Positions 38,025 to 47,054 of a stretch of DNA of 64,000 nt are shown here, piece by piece. The position numbers and the translations under genes were made by a program. Under the pieces are notes generated by a model that searched no databases, was not told the DNA's origin, and saw only the letters and a program-made list of their open reading frames with translations. Where the stretch lies: assembly GCA_040219575.1 (NCBI GenBank), contig JAVJSD010000022.1, positions 124,001-188,000 of the forward strand, read 5' to 3'. Position 1 is the stretch's first letter; the number at the start of each line of letters is the position of its first letter. This DNA comes from JAVJSD01 sp040219575. GTDB lineage: Bacteria > Planctomycetota > Planctomycetia > Pirellulales > Pirellulaceae.

Positions 38025-38206
38025 CTTAGCCCGGATTATTCATGAAGTTCGTCGCGAGAGGTCGTAAGGGATTTTGTGGCAAGGCGGACGAACGAATCGC
38101 CCGCAGTCGGATTGAAATCCGGCGAGGACGATTCGTGAAGTCCAACGCAGTCCACGAATGCACTTACGGCCTCGCAGCAGATCGCTCATGAATAATCCGG
38201 GCTTAG
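38025..38206. mobile_element. MITE-like element: 16-bp perfect terminal inverted repeats, 5-bp target duplication
   Basis: CCCGGATTATTCATGA (38030-38045) is exactly inverted as TCATGAATAATCCGGG (38186-38201). Both ends are flanked by the direct repeat CTTAG (38025-38029 and 38202-38206), as expected of a target-site duplication. Subterminal segments also pair imperfectly (CGAGAGGTCGTAAG with CTTACGGCCTCGCAG; ACGAATCGCCC with GGACGATTCGTG), so the 172-bp element can fold into one long hairpin. There is no internal ORF. It must be mobilised in trans. The ends resemble IS1380-type termini in my recollection, which needs checking. Confidence 0.82.
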
Positions 38207-38366
38207 TTGCCACGCGGCAATAGTAGGCCAGGCTGCGCGATGAACGCGCGCTATCCCTCTCCCATTCGCCCTTCGGATCGAACGTGAACCCGCCCCCTGC
38301 TCTCCTTGTCATCGTCTCTCCTTGTCATCGGGGCGGTCGCCGAACAAAATGGGCAGCTCACTCTCC

Positions 38367-38404
38367 ACTTTCGCCTTTTACCCTTTACCTTTCCACTTTC
38401 CCCT
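38367..38404. repeat. Pyrimidine tract upstream of argG (inverse of the GGTAAAAGG element)
   Basis: CCTTTTACCCTTTACCTTTCC, followed by more pyrimidines, runs almost to the argG ATG at 38412 and takes the place of an SD. It is related to the sequence 30 bp before purD. Confidence 0.7.
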
Positions 38405-38411
38405 CGCCCCC

Positions 38412-39626
38412 ATGCCCAGCTGCATCCTCGCCTATTCCGGCGGCCTCGATACGTCCGTCATCCTCGGTTGGTTGCAAGATGAAGGGTACGACGTGCACGC
38501 GGTGTACGTCGACCTCGGTCAGCCTTGTGAAGACCGCGAAGCGATCCTCAAAAAGGCGAAGGACTGCGGCGCCGTCAGCTCCCGAATCGTCGACGCCCAG
38601 GAGGAGTTGTGCCGCGATTTCGCCTTTCCGGTGCTGCAGTGGCAGGCCAAGTACGAATCGATCTACCTGCTCGGCACGTCGATCGCTCGGCCGCTGATCT
38701 CCAAGGTTTGCCTGCAGGTCGCCAAGGAAGTGGGGGCCGACGCCTACGCCCACGGCGCCACCGGCAAGGGGAACGATCAGTGCCGTTTCCAACTCGCCGC
38801 CGAGGCGCTCGACCCCAAGGTGCAGGTTATCGCTCCCTGGCGAATCGAGAAATTCCGCCAGCTCTTCCCCGGCCGGAGCGAGATGATCGCCTACTGCGCC
38901 GAGAAGAACATCCCCGTCAAGGCCTCGGTCTCCAAGCCGTACAGCTCCGACGAGAACTGCCTGCACATCAGCTACGAGGCGGGCCAACTCGAGGACCTGA
39001 CGGTCAACGGCGTGGAGTTGGTCGAATTCGGCATGACCGTCTCGCCGCAGCAGGCGCCGGACAAGTCGGAGGAAGTGACGATCGGTTTCGAGTCGGGCGT
39101 GCCGACGACGCTCAACGGCGCCAAGAAGTCGGCCAAGGAGATGGTCATCGAACTCAACGCCATCGGCGGCCGCAACGGCGTGGGAAGGATCGACATGGTC
39201 GAGAATCGTTTTGTGGGCATGAAGAGCCGCGGCGTCTACGAGGCGCCGGGCATGACGGTGCTGTATCACGCCCACCTGATGCTGGAGCAACTCACCCTCG
39301 ACCGCGACCTCGTGCACCTGCGCGACCGCCTGGCGCCGGAAGTCGCCGAAATGGTGTACTACGGATTCTGGTACGCTCCCAAGTTCGACGCCCTGCTGGC
39401 TTTCATCCGCGAGGCGCAGAAGCCGGTCACCGGTGAAGTGACGCTCAAACTGTACAAGGGGAACATGATGGTCGAGCGCCGCTCGAGCCCCCACAGCCTG
39501 TACGACGAGGGGATCGCCACGATGGAGGGCGGCGGTTCGTACAACCAGACCGACGCCGAAGGGTTCCTCCGCATCCAGGGCCTGCCCAGCCGCGTCCAAG
39601 GCCGCATCCGTCCCCGCAGCTATTAG
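38412..39626 (+). CDS. argG: Argininosuccinate synthase
   Basis: The 404-residue protein is full length for the family. It opens with ILAYSGGLDTSVILGWL, the PP-loop ATP site, followed by AHGATGKGNDQCRF and the substrate-binding FVGMKSRGVYEAPG. It condenses citrulline and aspartate with ATP in arginine synthesis. The ATG at 38412 is set by the family's N-terminus. It has no SD and only a pyrimidine tract before it. The gene stands alone, with no argH nearby. Confidence 0.97.
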   Translation: MPSCILAYSGGLDTSVILGWLQDEGYDVHAVYVDLGQPCEDREAILKKAKDCGAVSSRIVDAQEELCRDFAFPVLQWQAKYESIYLLGTSIARPLISKVCLQVAKEVGADAYAHGATGKGNDQCRFQLAAEALDPKVQVIAPWRIEKFRQLFPGRSEMIAYCAEKNIPVKASVSKPYSSDENCLHISYEAGQLEDLTVNGVELVEFGMTVSPQQAPDKSEEVTIGFESGVPTTLNGAKKSAKEMVIELNAIGGRNGVGRIDMVENRFVGMKSRGVYEAPGMTVLYHAHLMLEQLTLDRDLVHLRDRLAPEVAEMVYYGFWYAPKFDALLAFIREAQKPVTGEVTLKLYKGNMMVERRSSPHSLYDEGIATMEGGGSYNQTDAEGFLRIQGLPSRVQGRIRPRSY

Positions 39627-39645
39627 CCGACCTGCATCGCGCGCC

Positions 39646-39715
39646 GTAGCCGACGCTGCCAGCGTCGGCAGTCGCATTCGTGCGATCGCACGCCGACGCT
39701 GCCAGCGTCGGCTAC
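39646..39715. repeat. Dispersed palindrome, family B copy 2
   Basis: GTAGCCGACGCTGCCAGCGTCGG is followed by the inverted unit CCGACGCTGCCAGCGTCGGC and TAC, making a symmetric 70-bp element between argG and the next gene. Confidence 0.85.
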
Positions 39716-39726
39716 GGAGAAACAAC

Positions 39727-40299
39727 GTGTCGCCGACCTTCGATCCCAACGCCTACGGACCCGCCGTCGCGGAGTTGCTCGCGCACGAACCGCTGTGCGA
39801 ACTCGGACCCGGCAAGCCGCGCGAAGAGTTTCGCCCACAACTGCAGAAGCTCGACTACGACGTCGTCTTCCCCGGCCGCGACGTTGTCGATCACAGTATG
39901 GCCGACTGCTGCATCTCGGCCCTCTGGCTGCTGTTCGACTTCCTCGACACCTCGCACTCCATCAGCCAGGAGATCAACACGCCCTCGGGCAGCTACTGGC
40001 ACGGCATCATGCATCGCCGTGAGCCGGACTACTCCAACGCCAAATACTGGTTCCGCCGCGTGGGTCAACATCCGGTGTATAAGCCGTTGGCCGAGGCGGC
40101 CGCGCCCCTGGCGGCTGAAAGCGGTCTGGCCGAGGCAAGTTCGCTGGCGCAGGGCGACGACTGGGACGCCTTCCATTTCGTCGATCGGTGCCAACAGGCG
40201 GCCCGCGGCGGCGGCGAACTGGAATTGCTCTGCCGACGCATCGCGCAGGCCGAGTGGCGATTGCTATTCGCCGACGGCTACCATCGGGCGATCACCTGA
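39727..40299 (+). CDS. Conserved hypothetical protein (190 aa) packed against an RluA-type gene
   Basis: The soluble acidic protein starts at GTG 39727. A distinctive block (about 78-118) contains HSISQE, GSYWHGIMHRREPDYSNAKYW and FRRVGQHPVY, preceded by MADCCISALWLLFDFLDTS. The dense His/Arg/Tyr/Trp block looks like an active or binding site and reads as a real conserved family, but I know no function. The gene ends one nucleotide before the GTG of the pseudouridine synthase, so the two are probably cotranslated. Confidence 0.82.
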   Translation: MSPTFDPNAYGPAVAELLAHEPLCELGPGKPREEFRPQLQKLDYDVVFPGRDVVDHSMADCCISALWLLFDFLDTSHSISQEINTPSGSYWHGIMHRREPDYSNAKYWFRRVGQHPVYKPLAEAAAPLAAESGLAEASSLAQGDDWDAFHFVDRCQQAARGGGELELLCRRIAQAEWRLLFADGYHRAIT

Positions 40300-40300
40300 C

Positions 40301-41017
40301 GTGTCCGCCGCGCCGCAACCCGAAGGCTTCGATCTGCTCCACGAAGAGGGGCCGTGCCTGATCGTGGCCAAGCCGGGCGGCGTGCTGACGCAGGCGGTGC
40401 CGGGGGTCGACAGCCTCGAAGTTCGTGTGCGGGCGTTTCTCCGTCGTCGCGACGCCATCGAGGGCAATTTCTATCTCGCCCACCTGCATCGCCTCGACCG
40501 CCCGGTTTCCGGCGCGTTGGTGCTGGCCCGGCACGTCCGTGCCGCCAAACGAATCGGCGAGCAGTTCGAAGGCCGGACGATCGGCAAGACGTATTGGGCG
40601 GTGGTTGAAGGCCGCGTCGAACCGGAGGCCGGCACGTGGCTCGATCACGTCCGCAAGATTCCCGATGTCGCGCAGGCCGAGGTGGTTCCGCCCGACCATC
40701 CCGAGGGCCGGCACGCCGTGCTGCATTACCGCACGCTCGCGCGGCTCGAGGGTACGACCTGGCTGGAGATCGAACTGGAAACCGGTCGCACACATCAGAT
40801 CCGCGTGCAGGCCGCCTCCCGCGGTTATCCGGTAGTGGGCGACGCGCAGTACGGAGCGGTTCAGCCGTTCGGCCCCCAGACGGAAGATGAGCGCGAGCGC
40901 TGGATCGCGCTGCACGCCCGTTCGCTCGAGCTGAATCACCCCATGACGCGCGAACGTTTCACCGTCGTGGCGCCGCTGCCCGAACCCTGGCAGGCGCTTA
41001 AACTGCCCGAGTCGTAG
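40301..41017 (+). CDS. RluA-family pseudouridine synthase
   Basis: The 238-residue protein has LIVAKPGGVLT, the catalytic motif HRLDRPVSG with Asp66, and the RTHQIRVQAASRGYPVVGDAQYG block of the RluA family. It lacks the N-terminal S4 domain found in RluC/RluD, like RluA/TruC-sized members. It isomerises uridine in rRNA or tRNA. The start is the GTG at 40301, one base after the stop of the upstream gene. The target RNA is unknown. Confidence 0.93.
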   Translation: MSAAPQPEGFDLLHEEGPCLIVAKPGGVLTQAVPGVDSLEVRVRAFLRRRDAIEGNFYLAHLHRLDRPVSGALVLARHVRAAKRIGEQFEGRTIGKTYWAVVEGRVEPEAGTWLDHVRKIPDVAQAEVVPPDHPEGRHAVLHYRTLARLEGTTWLEIELETGRTHQIRVQAASRGYPVVGDAQYGAVQPFGPQTEDERERWIALHARSLELNHPMTRERFTVVAPLPEPWQALKLPES

Positions 41018-41035
41018 AATCGCGGTGAAATCTCT

Positions 41036-41100
41036 GTAGCGGAACTCGCCAGAGTTCCGAGAGTCGGGCGGATGTTCGGAAGTCTGGCGACTTCCGCTAC
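41036..41100. repeat. Dispersed palindrome, family A copy 5
   Basis: GTAGCGGAACTCGCCAGAG...GTCTGGCGACTTCCGCTAC is a complete two-arm copy between the convergent RluA-type and DUF1549 genes. Confidence 0.85.
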
Positions 41101-41147
41101 GAGCCCATGAGCGTTCATCGGCGGTTCAACTCTCTGCCGCCGAAGCG

Positions 41148-43709
41148 TCAGTGGTTGAAGCGGAACTCGGCGGAGGTCAGCAGCCCCCAGGCGATCTCCT
41201 GCAGGGCGACGTCCCGGGCCTTTGGCTGCGAGGCGAGGTAGGCGGCGACTTCCACGGACTCGGCCTTGCTCGGCAAGCGTCCGAAGATCGAGAGGTACAG
41301 TTCTTCGGCCACGAGCTCCGGTTGCGCGAGCTTCAGGCTGCGGCCGGTGAGATTCTCGCCGGAGGGCCGCAACCAGCCGCGCACCTGCGAACCGTTCGAG
41401 AAAAACAGCGCTTGATCGACGGTGGCCACGAAATCCTGCTGCGGCGTGCCGGGCGCTCCACCGAACAATCCGACGAACGCGTTGACCGAGCCTTGCAGCT
41501 TGGCCCGGGCGGCCTGTTCGATCCGCACCTCGCGCGGCGCCGGTTCAGGCGCCACCTTTGGTTGCTCGTCCTTCTTGACGGGCTCGTCTTTCGGTTTCTC
41601 GTCTTTTGCGTTGTCGCCCTTGGCGTCTTTCTGTTCCTTCGCTTTCTTGGCGGCGTCCTGTTTGTCGATCTCGGCGGCGGCGGCCGTGCGTTGGGCGTCG
41701 AGTTGGCCGGTGGCCTGTAGGATGCTCCAGGCGAGTTGTTCGGGTGTGAGCGGCTTGAGCGTGGCCACGGCGAACCGCTCGGCGAAGTGATCGGTGATCG
41801 CTTGCTCGGCGACGGTGAACCGAGAAGCCTCCGCTTCAAGCTTCTCACGCTCGGCCTGGTCGAACTTGTCGCCTTCCGACTGGAGTCGGGCCCGCGCCTC
41901 GGCGGTCGATTTCGCCGCGGCGGCGAATTCGGCCAGCATGCGGGTGGCGTTGAGCTTCGGTTCGAACTCGGCCAGCGCGGCGCTGGCGGCGTCGCGCCGA
42001 GACTCCGCCTTGGCGACTGCCTGCTCGAGAGCGGCGAGTTGCTTTTCGGCGGTCTCGGTCTTGGAATCCAATTCCGCCACCGCTTTTTCCGCGGCCGCGA
42101 GCATGGCGGCGGCCGATTTCGCCGCGGCTTGCTTGTCGGCCACGGCCTTCTCCGCGGCCGCAATTTGCTGCTTGAATTCCGCTGCTCGTTTCGCGAACTG
42201 CGCCGCCGCCTCCGCGAGTGACTTGTCGTCGCTCAATCGACCGACCACCTTCTGGGCGGCGGAATCGGCGGCGGCCAACAGCGCCGCCGTCTGCTTCTGC
42301 TCGGCGACCTGCGATTCCGCCTGGGCGATCTCGGCGGAAGCCGCGGTCATCGCTTTCTTCGCGGCGGTGACAGCGTCGGCGGCCTTCTTCCGATCCTCCT
42401 CACTCGGCCCGGCGGCCGCTTCCTTGCCCTTGAGCATCGCGGAAAGGGCGTCGCCCGCGGCCGTGTTGGCGGCGTCGTACGCGCGTGCCAGTTGCTGCTT
42501 TTCGGCCTGCAGTTTCGCCAACTCGGCGACGGCGGCGCTGGCCTGTTTTTCCAGGTCGGCGGGCATCTCGAACGCGCGCTGGTACGTCTCGGTGAGCGCC
42601 AGTTCATGCAGCAGCGCCTTCATGTCGTAGTCGCCGGCGGCGAATTCCTCGGCCAGCATCGCCAGCAGCGCGGGATGCGACGGCGGGTTGCTGCTGTGGT
42701 GCAGGTCGGGCGGGTCGACGATGCCGCGGCCCATCATGTGCGCCCAGAGGCGATTGACGATGTTGCGGCGGAAGGCCTCGTTCTCGCCGGCCTCGACGAG
42801 CCGCGCCAGTTGCTCGCGGCGGCTGTATTTGGGAATCGGCCGCACGTCCTTGGCCGGTTTGACTTCGTACTCCTGCCCCTTCTCGAACGTCGGCTCGGCG
42901 ACCGGCTCGCCGCCGGGCAGCGTCGGCAGCGTCTTGCCCGCCTCGCCAGTGAATACCGACTTGAAATCGACATCCCCCTCGGCCTTCTCGGCCAGCATGC
43001 TGACCTTCTTCTTGGCGTCGGTGAACACGTAGCTGCGGCTGAGGAAGGCGTAGACGCCGTAGTAATCCTGCTGCAGGTAGTCGTCGATGACGGGATGATC
43101 GTGGCACTGGGCGCACTGCATATCGCGGCCGAAAAACATCCGGCCCACGTCGCGGGTGAGCAGGTTCGACTCCGCGTCACGATCGAGGTAGAACTTGGCC
43201 GGGGCGCGCTTATCGGGATCGACGCCGTCGGCGCCGAGGATTTCCGCCGCCAGCACGTTGTACGGCTTGTTGGCCGTCAGCGACTCGTGCAGCCAGGCCC
43301 GCCACTCGGGCCCTTTCACGTTCTTGTCCGGGCGGCGCTCCATCAGCATCACGTCGAGCGTGTCGGTCATGTGCAGCGCGTACCGCGGCGACTCGAGCAA
43401 CCGCTCGACAAGCTTCGCGCGTTTGTCCTGCGCCGGGTCGTCGAGAAAGGCGCGCACCTCGTCGGAGGTGGGAATCACGCCCGTCAGATCGAGCGACGCG
43501 CGGCGCAGAAACTCGGCGTCGTCGCAGCGCTCGGCCAAGGGGCCAATGTGGGCCGACTCGATCATCTGGTCGATTCGCTCGTGCAGCGGCGCGGCTTGCT
43601 CCGCCTTCAGGCGAGCGCCGGAATAGCACACCGCAAAGGCGGCTGCGACGAGCACGATCAGAACGCGGCAGGGAGACAATGCACGCGAAAACGCGGGAGC
43701 GTGAAACAT
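41148..43709 (-). CDS. DUF1549/DUF1553-type secreted protein with long coiled-coil insertion
   Basis: The 853-residue protein has a signal peptide (about 1-37). The DUF1549 region (about 40-220) has one CxxCH (CAQCHDHPVIDDY, Cys199). The start of a DUF1553-like region follows at about 295-385 (VNRLWAHMMGRGIVDPPDLHHSSNPPSHP). Residues about 385-640 are an almost uninterrupted Ala/Lys/Glu coiled coil, followed by an Ala/Lys/Asp-rich linker (about 670-735). The DUF1553 tail resumes (EELYLSIFGRLPSKAE) to the end. The N-terminal PSCyt1 heme domain is missing. The ATG at 43709 gives the signal peptide. The function is unknown. Confidence 0.88.
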   Translation of the reverse strand: MFHAPAFSRALSPCRVLIVLVAAAFAVCYSGARLKAEQAAPLHERIDQMIESAHIGPLAERCDDAEFLRRASLDLTGVIPTSDEVRAFLDDPAQDKRAKLVERLLESPRYALHMTDTLDVMLMERRPDKNVKGPEWRAWLHESLTANKPYNVLAAEILGADGVDPDKRAPAKFYLDRDAESNLLTRDVGRMFFGRDMQCAQCHDHPVIDDYLQQDYYGVYAFLSRSYVFTDAKKKVSMLAEKAEGDVDFKSVFTGEAGKTLPTLPGGEPVAEPTFEKGQEYEVKPAKDVRPIPKYSRREQLARLVEAGENEAFRRNIVNRLWAHMMGRGIVDPPDLHHSSNPPSHPALLAMLAEEFAAGDYDMKALLHELALTETYQRAFEMPADLEKQASAAVAELAKLQAEKQQLARAYDAANTAAGDALSAMLKGKEAAAGPSEEDRKKAADAVTAAKKAMTAASAEIAQAESQVAEQKQTAALLAAADSAAQKVVGRLSDDKSLAEAAAQFAKRAAEFKQQIAAAEKAVADKQAAAKSAAAMLAAAEKAVAELDSKTETAEKQLAALEQAVAKAESRRDAASAALAEFEPKLNATRMLAEFAAAAKSTAEARARLQSEGDKFDQAEREKLEAEASRFTVAEQAITDHFAERFAVATLKPLTPEQLAWSILQATGQLDAQRTAAAAEIDKQDAAKKAKEQKDAKGDNAKDEKPKDEPVKKDEQPKVAPEPAPREVRIEQAARAKLQGSVNAFVGLFGGAPGTPQQDFVATVDQALFFSNGSQVRGWLRPSGENLTGRSLKLAQPELVAEELYLSIFGRLPSKAESVEVAAYLASQPKARDVALQEIAWGLLTSAEFRFNH

Positions 43710-44017
43710 AGCGCCGTCTCGTTGGAGAGGGTGGGGCGGGAGAACAAGGTGGGAATCACAAGCGGAAACCGAGCGGCGCGCCGACTTCCGGCAGGCGGCC
43801 CCAGCGCGGCGAAAGGGGAGCCCTTCGCCACTCATAAGAGCCAGTCGATATATTAGAGATCCCGGCGGAGCGCGTCAATAAAAACTGGCCCGGCAAAGGG
43901 ATACCGCTCCTGTCGCCGCGCCGTTGTTGCTTTCGGACGCCCCCGCCGCAGGCTATTCTGGAGACGCTCCCACGCCGCCCCGTGCCGATGTTTTCGACCA
44001 CCGCTCGCGAGCCAACC
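43710..44017. other. Divergent intergenic region
   Basis: About 310 bp between the divergent DUF1549 and aminopeptidase starts. It presumably holds two promoters. I see no repeat or gene in it. Confidence 0.6.
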
Positions 44018-46618
44018 ATGACCCAACGCGTTGCTTCCTGCCGATTGCTGCCGCTGCTGTTCGCCCTCGCGCCCCAACTGGCGGTGCTGGCGCTGGTTGA
44101 TTCGACAAGCGGGCAAGACCGTCGTGGGCCCTTCACCACCGCGCCGCGCTCGGTCCGCAGTCGCGACTTCGATCAGAGGCACCTCCGCCTGGAAATGACG
44201 TTCGACTTCGACAAGCAGCAGATCAAGGCCCGTTCGGTCCACACGTTGATGCCCTTTCGGCCGATCGGCAAGCTGCAGTTCGACGCCACGGAGCTCAAGG
44301 TCGAAAAGGTCTACCTGCAGGATCCGCGCCAGCCGAGCAGCGACGCCGACGACCGGCAGGAGCTGACCTTCAAAACGCGGGCCCACCAGCTCGACGTCAC
44401 GCTCGATCGCGAGTACGGAATCGACGAGGTGATCGTGGTGGCCGTCGACTACACCGTCAACAAGCCCAAGCACGGCGCGCACTTCGTGACGCCTGACAGC
44501 AGCGAGCCGGATCAGCCGCGAATGGTGTGGACGCAGAACGAACCGGAGTACGCCCAGTACTGGTTTCCCTGCATCGACTCGCCCAGCGATCGCCTCACCA
44601 GCGAAACCGTGATCACGGTGCCCGACGGCTATCACGTGCTTTCCAACGGCAAGCTCGAGAGCCAGACCAAAAGCGAAGACGGCGCGGTCACCTGGCATTG
44701 GCGGCAGCGGAAGTCGCACGTGGCGTATCTCATCTCGGTGGTGGCCGGCGACTTCGAAGTCCTGGAGCAGAAGTGGGGCGACATCCCCATCACTTCGTAC
44801 GTGCCGCGCGGCCGAATGGCCGACGCCGCCCGGTCGTTCGAAAAAACGCCCGAGATGATGCAACTGTTCTCGCAGAAGATCGGCTATGTCTATCCCTGGC
44901 CCAAGTACGCCCAGATCTGCGTCGACGAGTACATGTGGGGCGGCATGGAGCACACCTCCGCCACCACGCTCAACGACGGCACGTTGCACGACGAGCGGGC
45001 CCACCTCGATGTCTCCAGCGACGGCCTGGTGGCGCACGAACTCGCGCATCAGTGGTGGGGCGATCTGCTCACCTGCAAGGACTGGGGCGAGTTGTGGCTG
45101 AACGAGAGCTTCGCCACCTACTTCGCCACGTTGTGGACCGAACACGACAAGGGCTGGGACGAGGCAGTCTGGGAGCGACACCAGGAGGCCGAATCGTACA
45201 AGGGAGAAGACAAGCGTTACCGCCGCCCGATCGTCACCTACCGCTACAACGCGCCGGGCAACATGTTCGATCGGCATTCGTATCCCAAGGGGGGACGCGT
45301 GCTGCACATGCTGCGGTACGAACTGGGCGACGACCTGTTCTGGCGGGCCATCAACCGCTACTGCAGCATCAACCAGTTCCGCACGGTCGAAACGGCCGAT
45401 CTGCGGATCGCCATCGAGGAGGCGACCGGCCAGGGGATGAACTGGTTCTTCGACCAGTGGGCCTATCACGGCGGCCACCCGGAGTTCGAAGTCGCCTGGC
45501 GCTGGGACGACAAGGCCAAGATGGTGGTGGTCGACGTGAAGCAGAAGCAGAAGGTCGACGACATGACGCCGCTGTTCCGTACGGACGTCGAATTCGAGAT
45601 CGCCATCGGCAGCCAGTCGGAGATGCGGCGCGTGACGCTCACCAAGGCCGAGGAGACGTTCCACTTCCAATTCGCCGAGCAACCGACGCACGTCTGTTTC
45701 GATCCGCAGGACTGGATCCTCAAGACGCTCACCTTCTCCAAGAGCAAGGAGGAACTGCTCGACCAGTTGCAGCACGACAAACACATCATGTGCCGGGCTC
45801 GGGCGGTCGAGGGACTGGCGGAGTTCAAGAAGGACGAAGACGTGCTGGCGGCGCTGTCCCGCACCGCCGCCGAAGACGAGTTCTGGGGCGTGCGGCAGGA
45901 GGCGGTGAAGGTGCTGGCCGGCTTCAATACCGATCCGGCCCGCGACGCGCTGCTGGCCGCCGCCACGGGCGACGAGAAGTCGTTCGTCCGCCGGGAGGCG
46001 ATCAAGGGCCTCACCAAATTCAAGCACGAGTCGCTGCCGCCGGCGCTGCGCGACGTCGTCAAGCAAGACGCTTCCTACTACGCCGTCGCCGAGGCGCTCA
46101 AGGCCCTGGTCAAACTCGACCGTGACCATGCGGCCGACGACCTGCTGGCGGCCCTGGAGATCGACAGCGACCGCGACGTAGTCCTGCAAGCGGCCTGCGA
46201 CGGTCTGATCACGCTCAAAGAGCCCCGGGCGGCGGAAGCGATTCAATCGCATCTGAACAACGACGAGATCTCGCCGGAGCGCCGCGCGGTATTGATTGGG
46301 GCGCTGGCGCGGCTGCGGCCGGAGGACGAAGAGTCGGTCAAACTATTGCACGAGCAACTCGACAACGACCGCGGCAACGTCCGCCGCGCCGCCATCGACG
46401 CGCTGGTCAAGATCGGCGGACCGGAATCGATCGACGCCCTGCAGACCCGGCGGGCGAAAGAGGAGCATCCCCGTATGGTGCAGTCGATCGACGAGGCGAT
46501 CGAAAAGATCCGCGCCGCCGAATCGCAGGTCGACAAGCTCCAGAAGGAGCTAGACACGCTCCGCAAGCAGAATCAAACGCTCGAGCAACGCCTCGAAAAG
46601 CTGGAAAAGGCGTCTTAG
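44018..46618 (+). CDS. M1-family metallo-aminopeptidase with HEAT-like repeats
   Basis: The 866-residue protein has a signal peptide (1-33) and an M1 N-terminal beta domain. The exopeptidase motif GGMEH (310-312; the usual Asn is His) is followed by the zinc site HELAHQWWGD (His340, Glu341, His344, with Glu363 in NESFATYF). From about 580 a C-terminal stack of HEAT/armadillo-like repeats (GLAEFKKDEDVLAALSRTA, ALVKLDRDHAADDLLAAL) runs to about 820. The last 40 residues form a coiled coil. It is an exported peptidase. ATGs and a GTG lie just upstream, but 44018 begins the signal peptide. Confidence 0.93.
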   Translation: MTQRVASCRLLPLLFALAPQLAVLALVDSTSGQDRRGPFTTAPRSVRSRDFDQRHLRLEMTFDFDKQQIKARSVHTLMPFRPIGKLQFDATELKVEKVYLQDPRQPSSDADDRQELTFKTRAHQLDVTLDREYGIDEVIVVAVDYTVNKPKHGAHFVTPDSSEPDQPRMVWTQNEPEYAQYWFPCIDSPSDRLTSETVITVPDGYHVLSNGKLESQTKSEDGAVTWHWRQRKSHVAYLISVVAGDFEVLEQKWGDIPITSYVPRGRMADAARSFEKTPEMMQLFSQKIGYVYPWPKYAQICVDEYMWGGMEHTSATTLNDGTLHDERAHLDVSSDGLVAHELAHQWWGDLLTCKDWGELWLNESFATYFATLWTEHDKGWDEAVWERHQEAESYKGEDKRYRRPIVTYRYNAPGNMFDRHSYPKGGRVLHMLRYELGDDLFWRAINRYCSINQFRTVETADLRIAIEEATGQGMNWFFDQWAYHGGHPEFEVAWRWDDKAKMVVVDVKQKQKVDDMTPLFRTDVEFEIAIGSQSEMRRVTLTKAEETFHFQFAEQPTHVCFDPQDWILKTLTFSKSKEELLDQLQHDKHIMCRARAVEGLAEFKKDEDVLAALSRTAAEDEFWGVRQEAVKVLAGFNTDPARDALLAAATGDEKSFVRREAIKGLTKFKHESLPPALRDVVKQDASYYAVAEALKALVKLDRDHAADDLLAALEIDSDRDVVLQAACDGLITLKEPRAAEAIQSHLNNDEISPERRAVLIGALARLRPEDEESVKLLHEQLDNDRGNVRRAAIDALVKIGGPESIDALQTRRAKEEHPRMVQSIDEAIEKIRAAESQVDKLQKELDTLRKQNQTLEQRLEKLEKAS

Positions 46619-46665
46619 ATCCGTCCCCGGCGGTGTCGGTAAGCGCCGCGACACATGTTGCTCGG

Positions 46666-46729
46666 TAGCGGAAGTCGCCAGACTTCCGTGAACGTCCGCA
46701 AGTTCGTAAGTCTGGCGACTTCCGCTACG
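46666..46729. repeat. Dispersed palindrome, family A copy 6
   Basis: GTAGCGGAAGTCGCCAGAC...GTCTGGCGACTTCCGCTAC, with nearly perfect arms, lies after the aminopeptidase stop. Confidence 0.88.
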
Positions 46730-46892
46730 GGGCTTCGCAGTCCGCCTCGCTGCACCGCCCGGAGGCGCGAACCAAAACGCGTTGGAAGACGTAGTAACAA
46801 TAGAGGAGCGATAAACGGAATGGGTAAGGAACCGACCCGGGCTGATCCCCCGGGAGGTTACGTTCTTCCGGCTGCAAAGGAGGTGCGATTAC

Positions 46893-46928
46893 GTGATCGG
46901 CATACCGTGCAAAGGGAGCCTCGCGTAG
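46893..46928 (+). CDS. Possible 11-codon leader peptide
   Basis: GTG followed by ten codons and TAG (product (M)IGIPCKGSLA), with a perfect AAGGAGGT exactly 8 nt upstream (46877-46884). The stop codon lies inside the left arm of the 46916-46956 hairpin, so a ribosome ending here would cover it. This layout resembles attenuator leader peptides. It is too short for homology evidence, and the SD could be coincidence. Confidence 0.35.
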   Translation: MIGIPCKGSLA

Positions 46929-47035
46929 CAACCGCTTTCGCGACTACGAGGCGCTCAGCCAACATCCTGAATGGCGCGCATCCTGCTATCGGGGAAAAGC
47001 GACCGGTTGACGTGGCGCGAGGCTCGGGCGGAAAT

Positions 47036-47054
47036 GGCCTGTGGGCCTTTTTTT
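47036..47054 (+). terminator. Candidate Rho-independent terminator before rtcA
   Basis: GGCC-TGTG-GGCC followed by TTTTTTT. The stem is short (4 bp). The run of seven T's is striking in this GC-rich sequence. It lies 66 bp before the rtcA ATG. Confidence 0.5.

Larger units (their letters stand above)
37938..38411. other. Intergenic region holding a family A palindrome, a MITE and a pyrimidine tract
   Basis: There is no protein gene. In order it holds the family A copy (37945-38017), a MITE-like element with duplicated flanks (38025-38206), and a pyrimidine-rich tract directly before argG (38367-38404). Confidence 0.7.
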
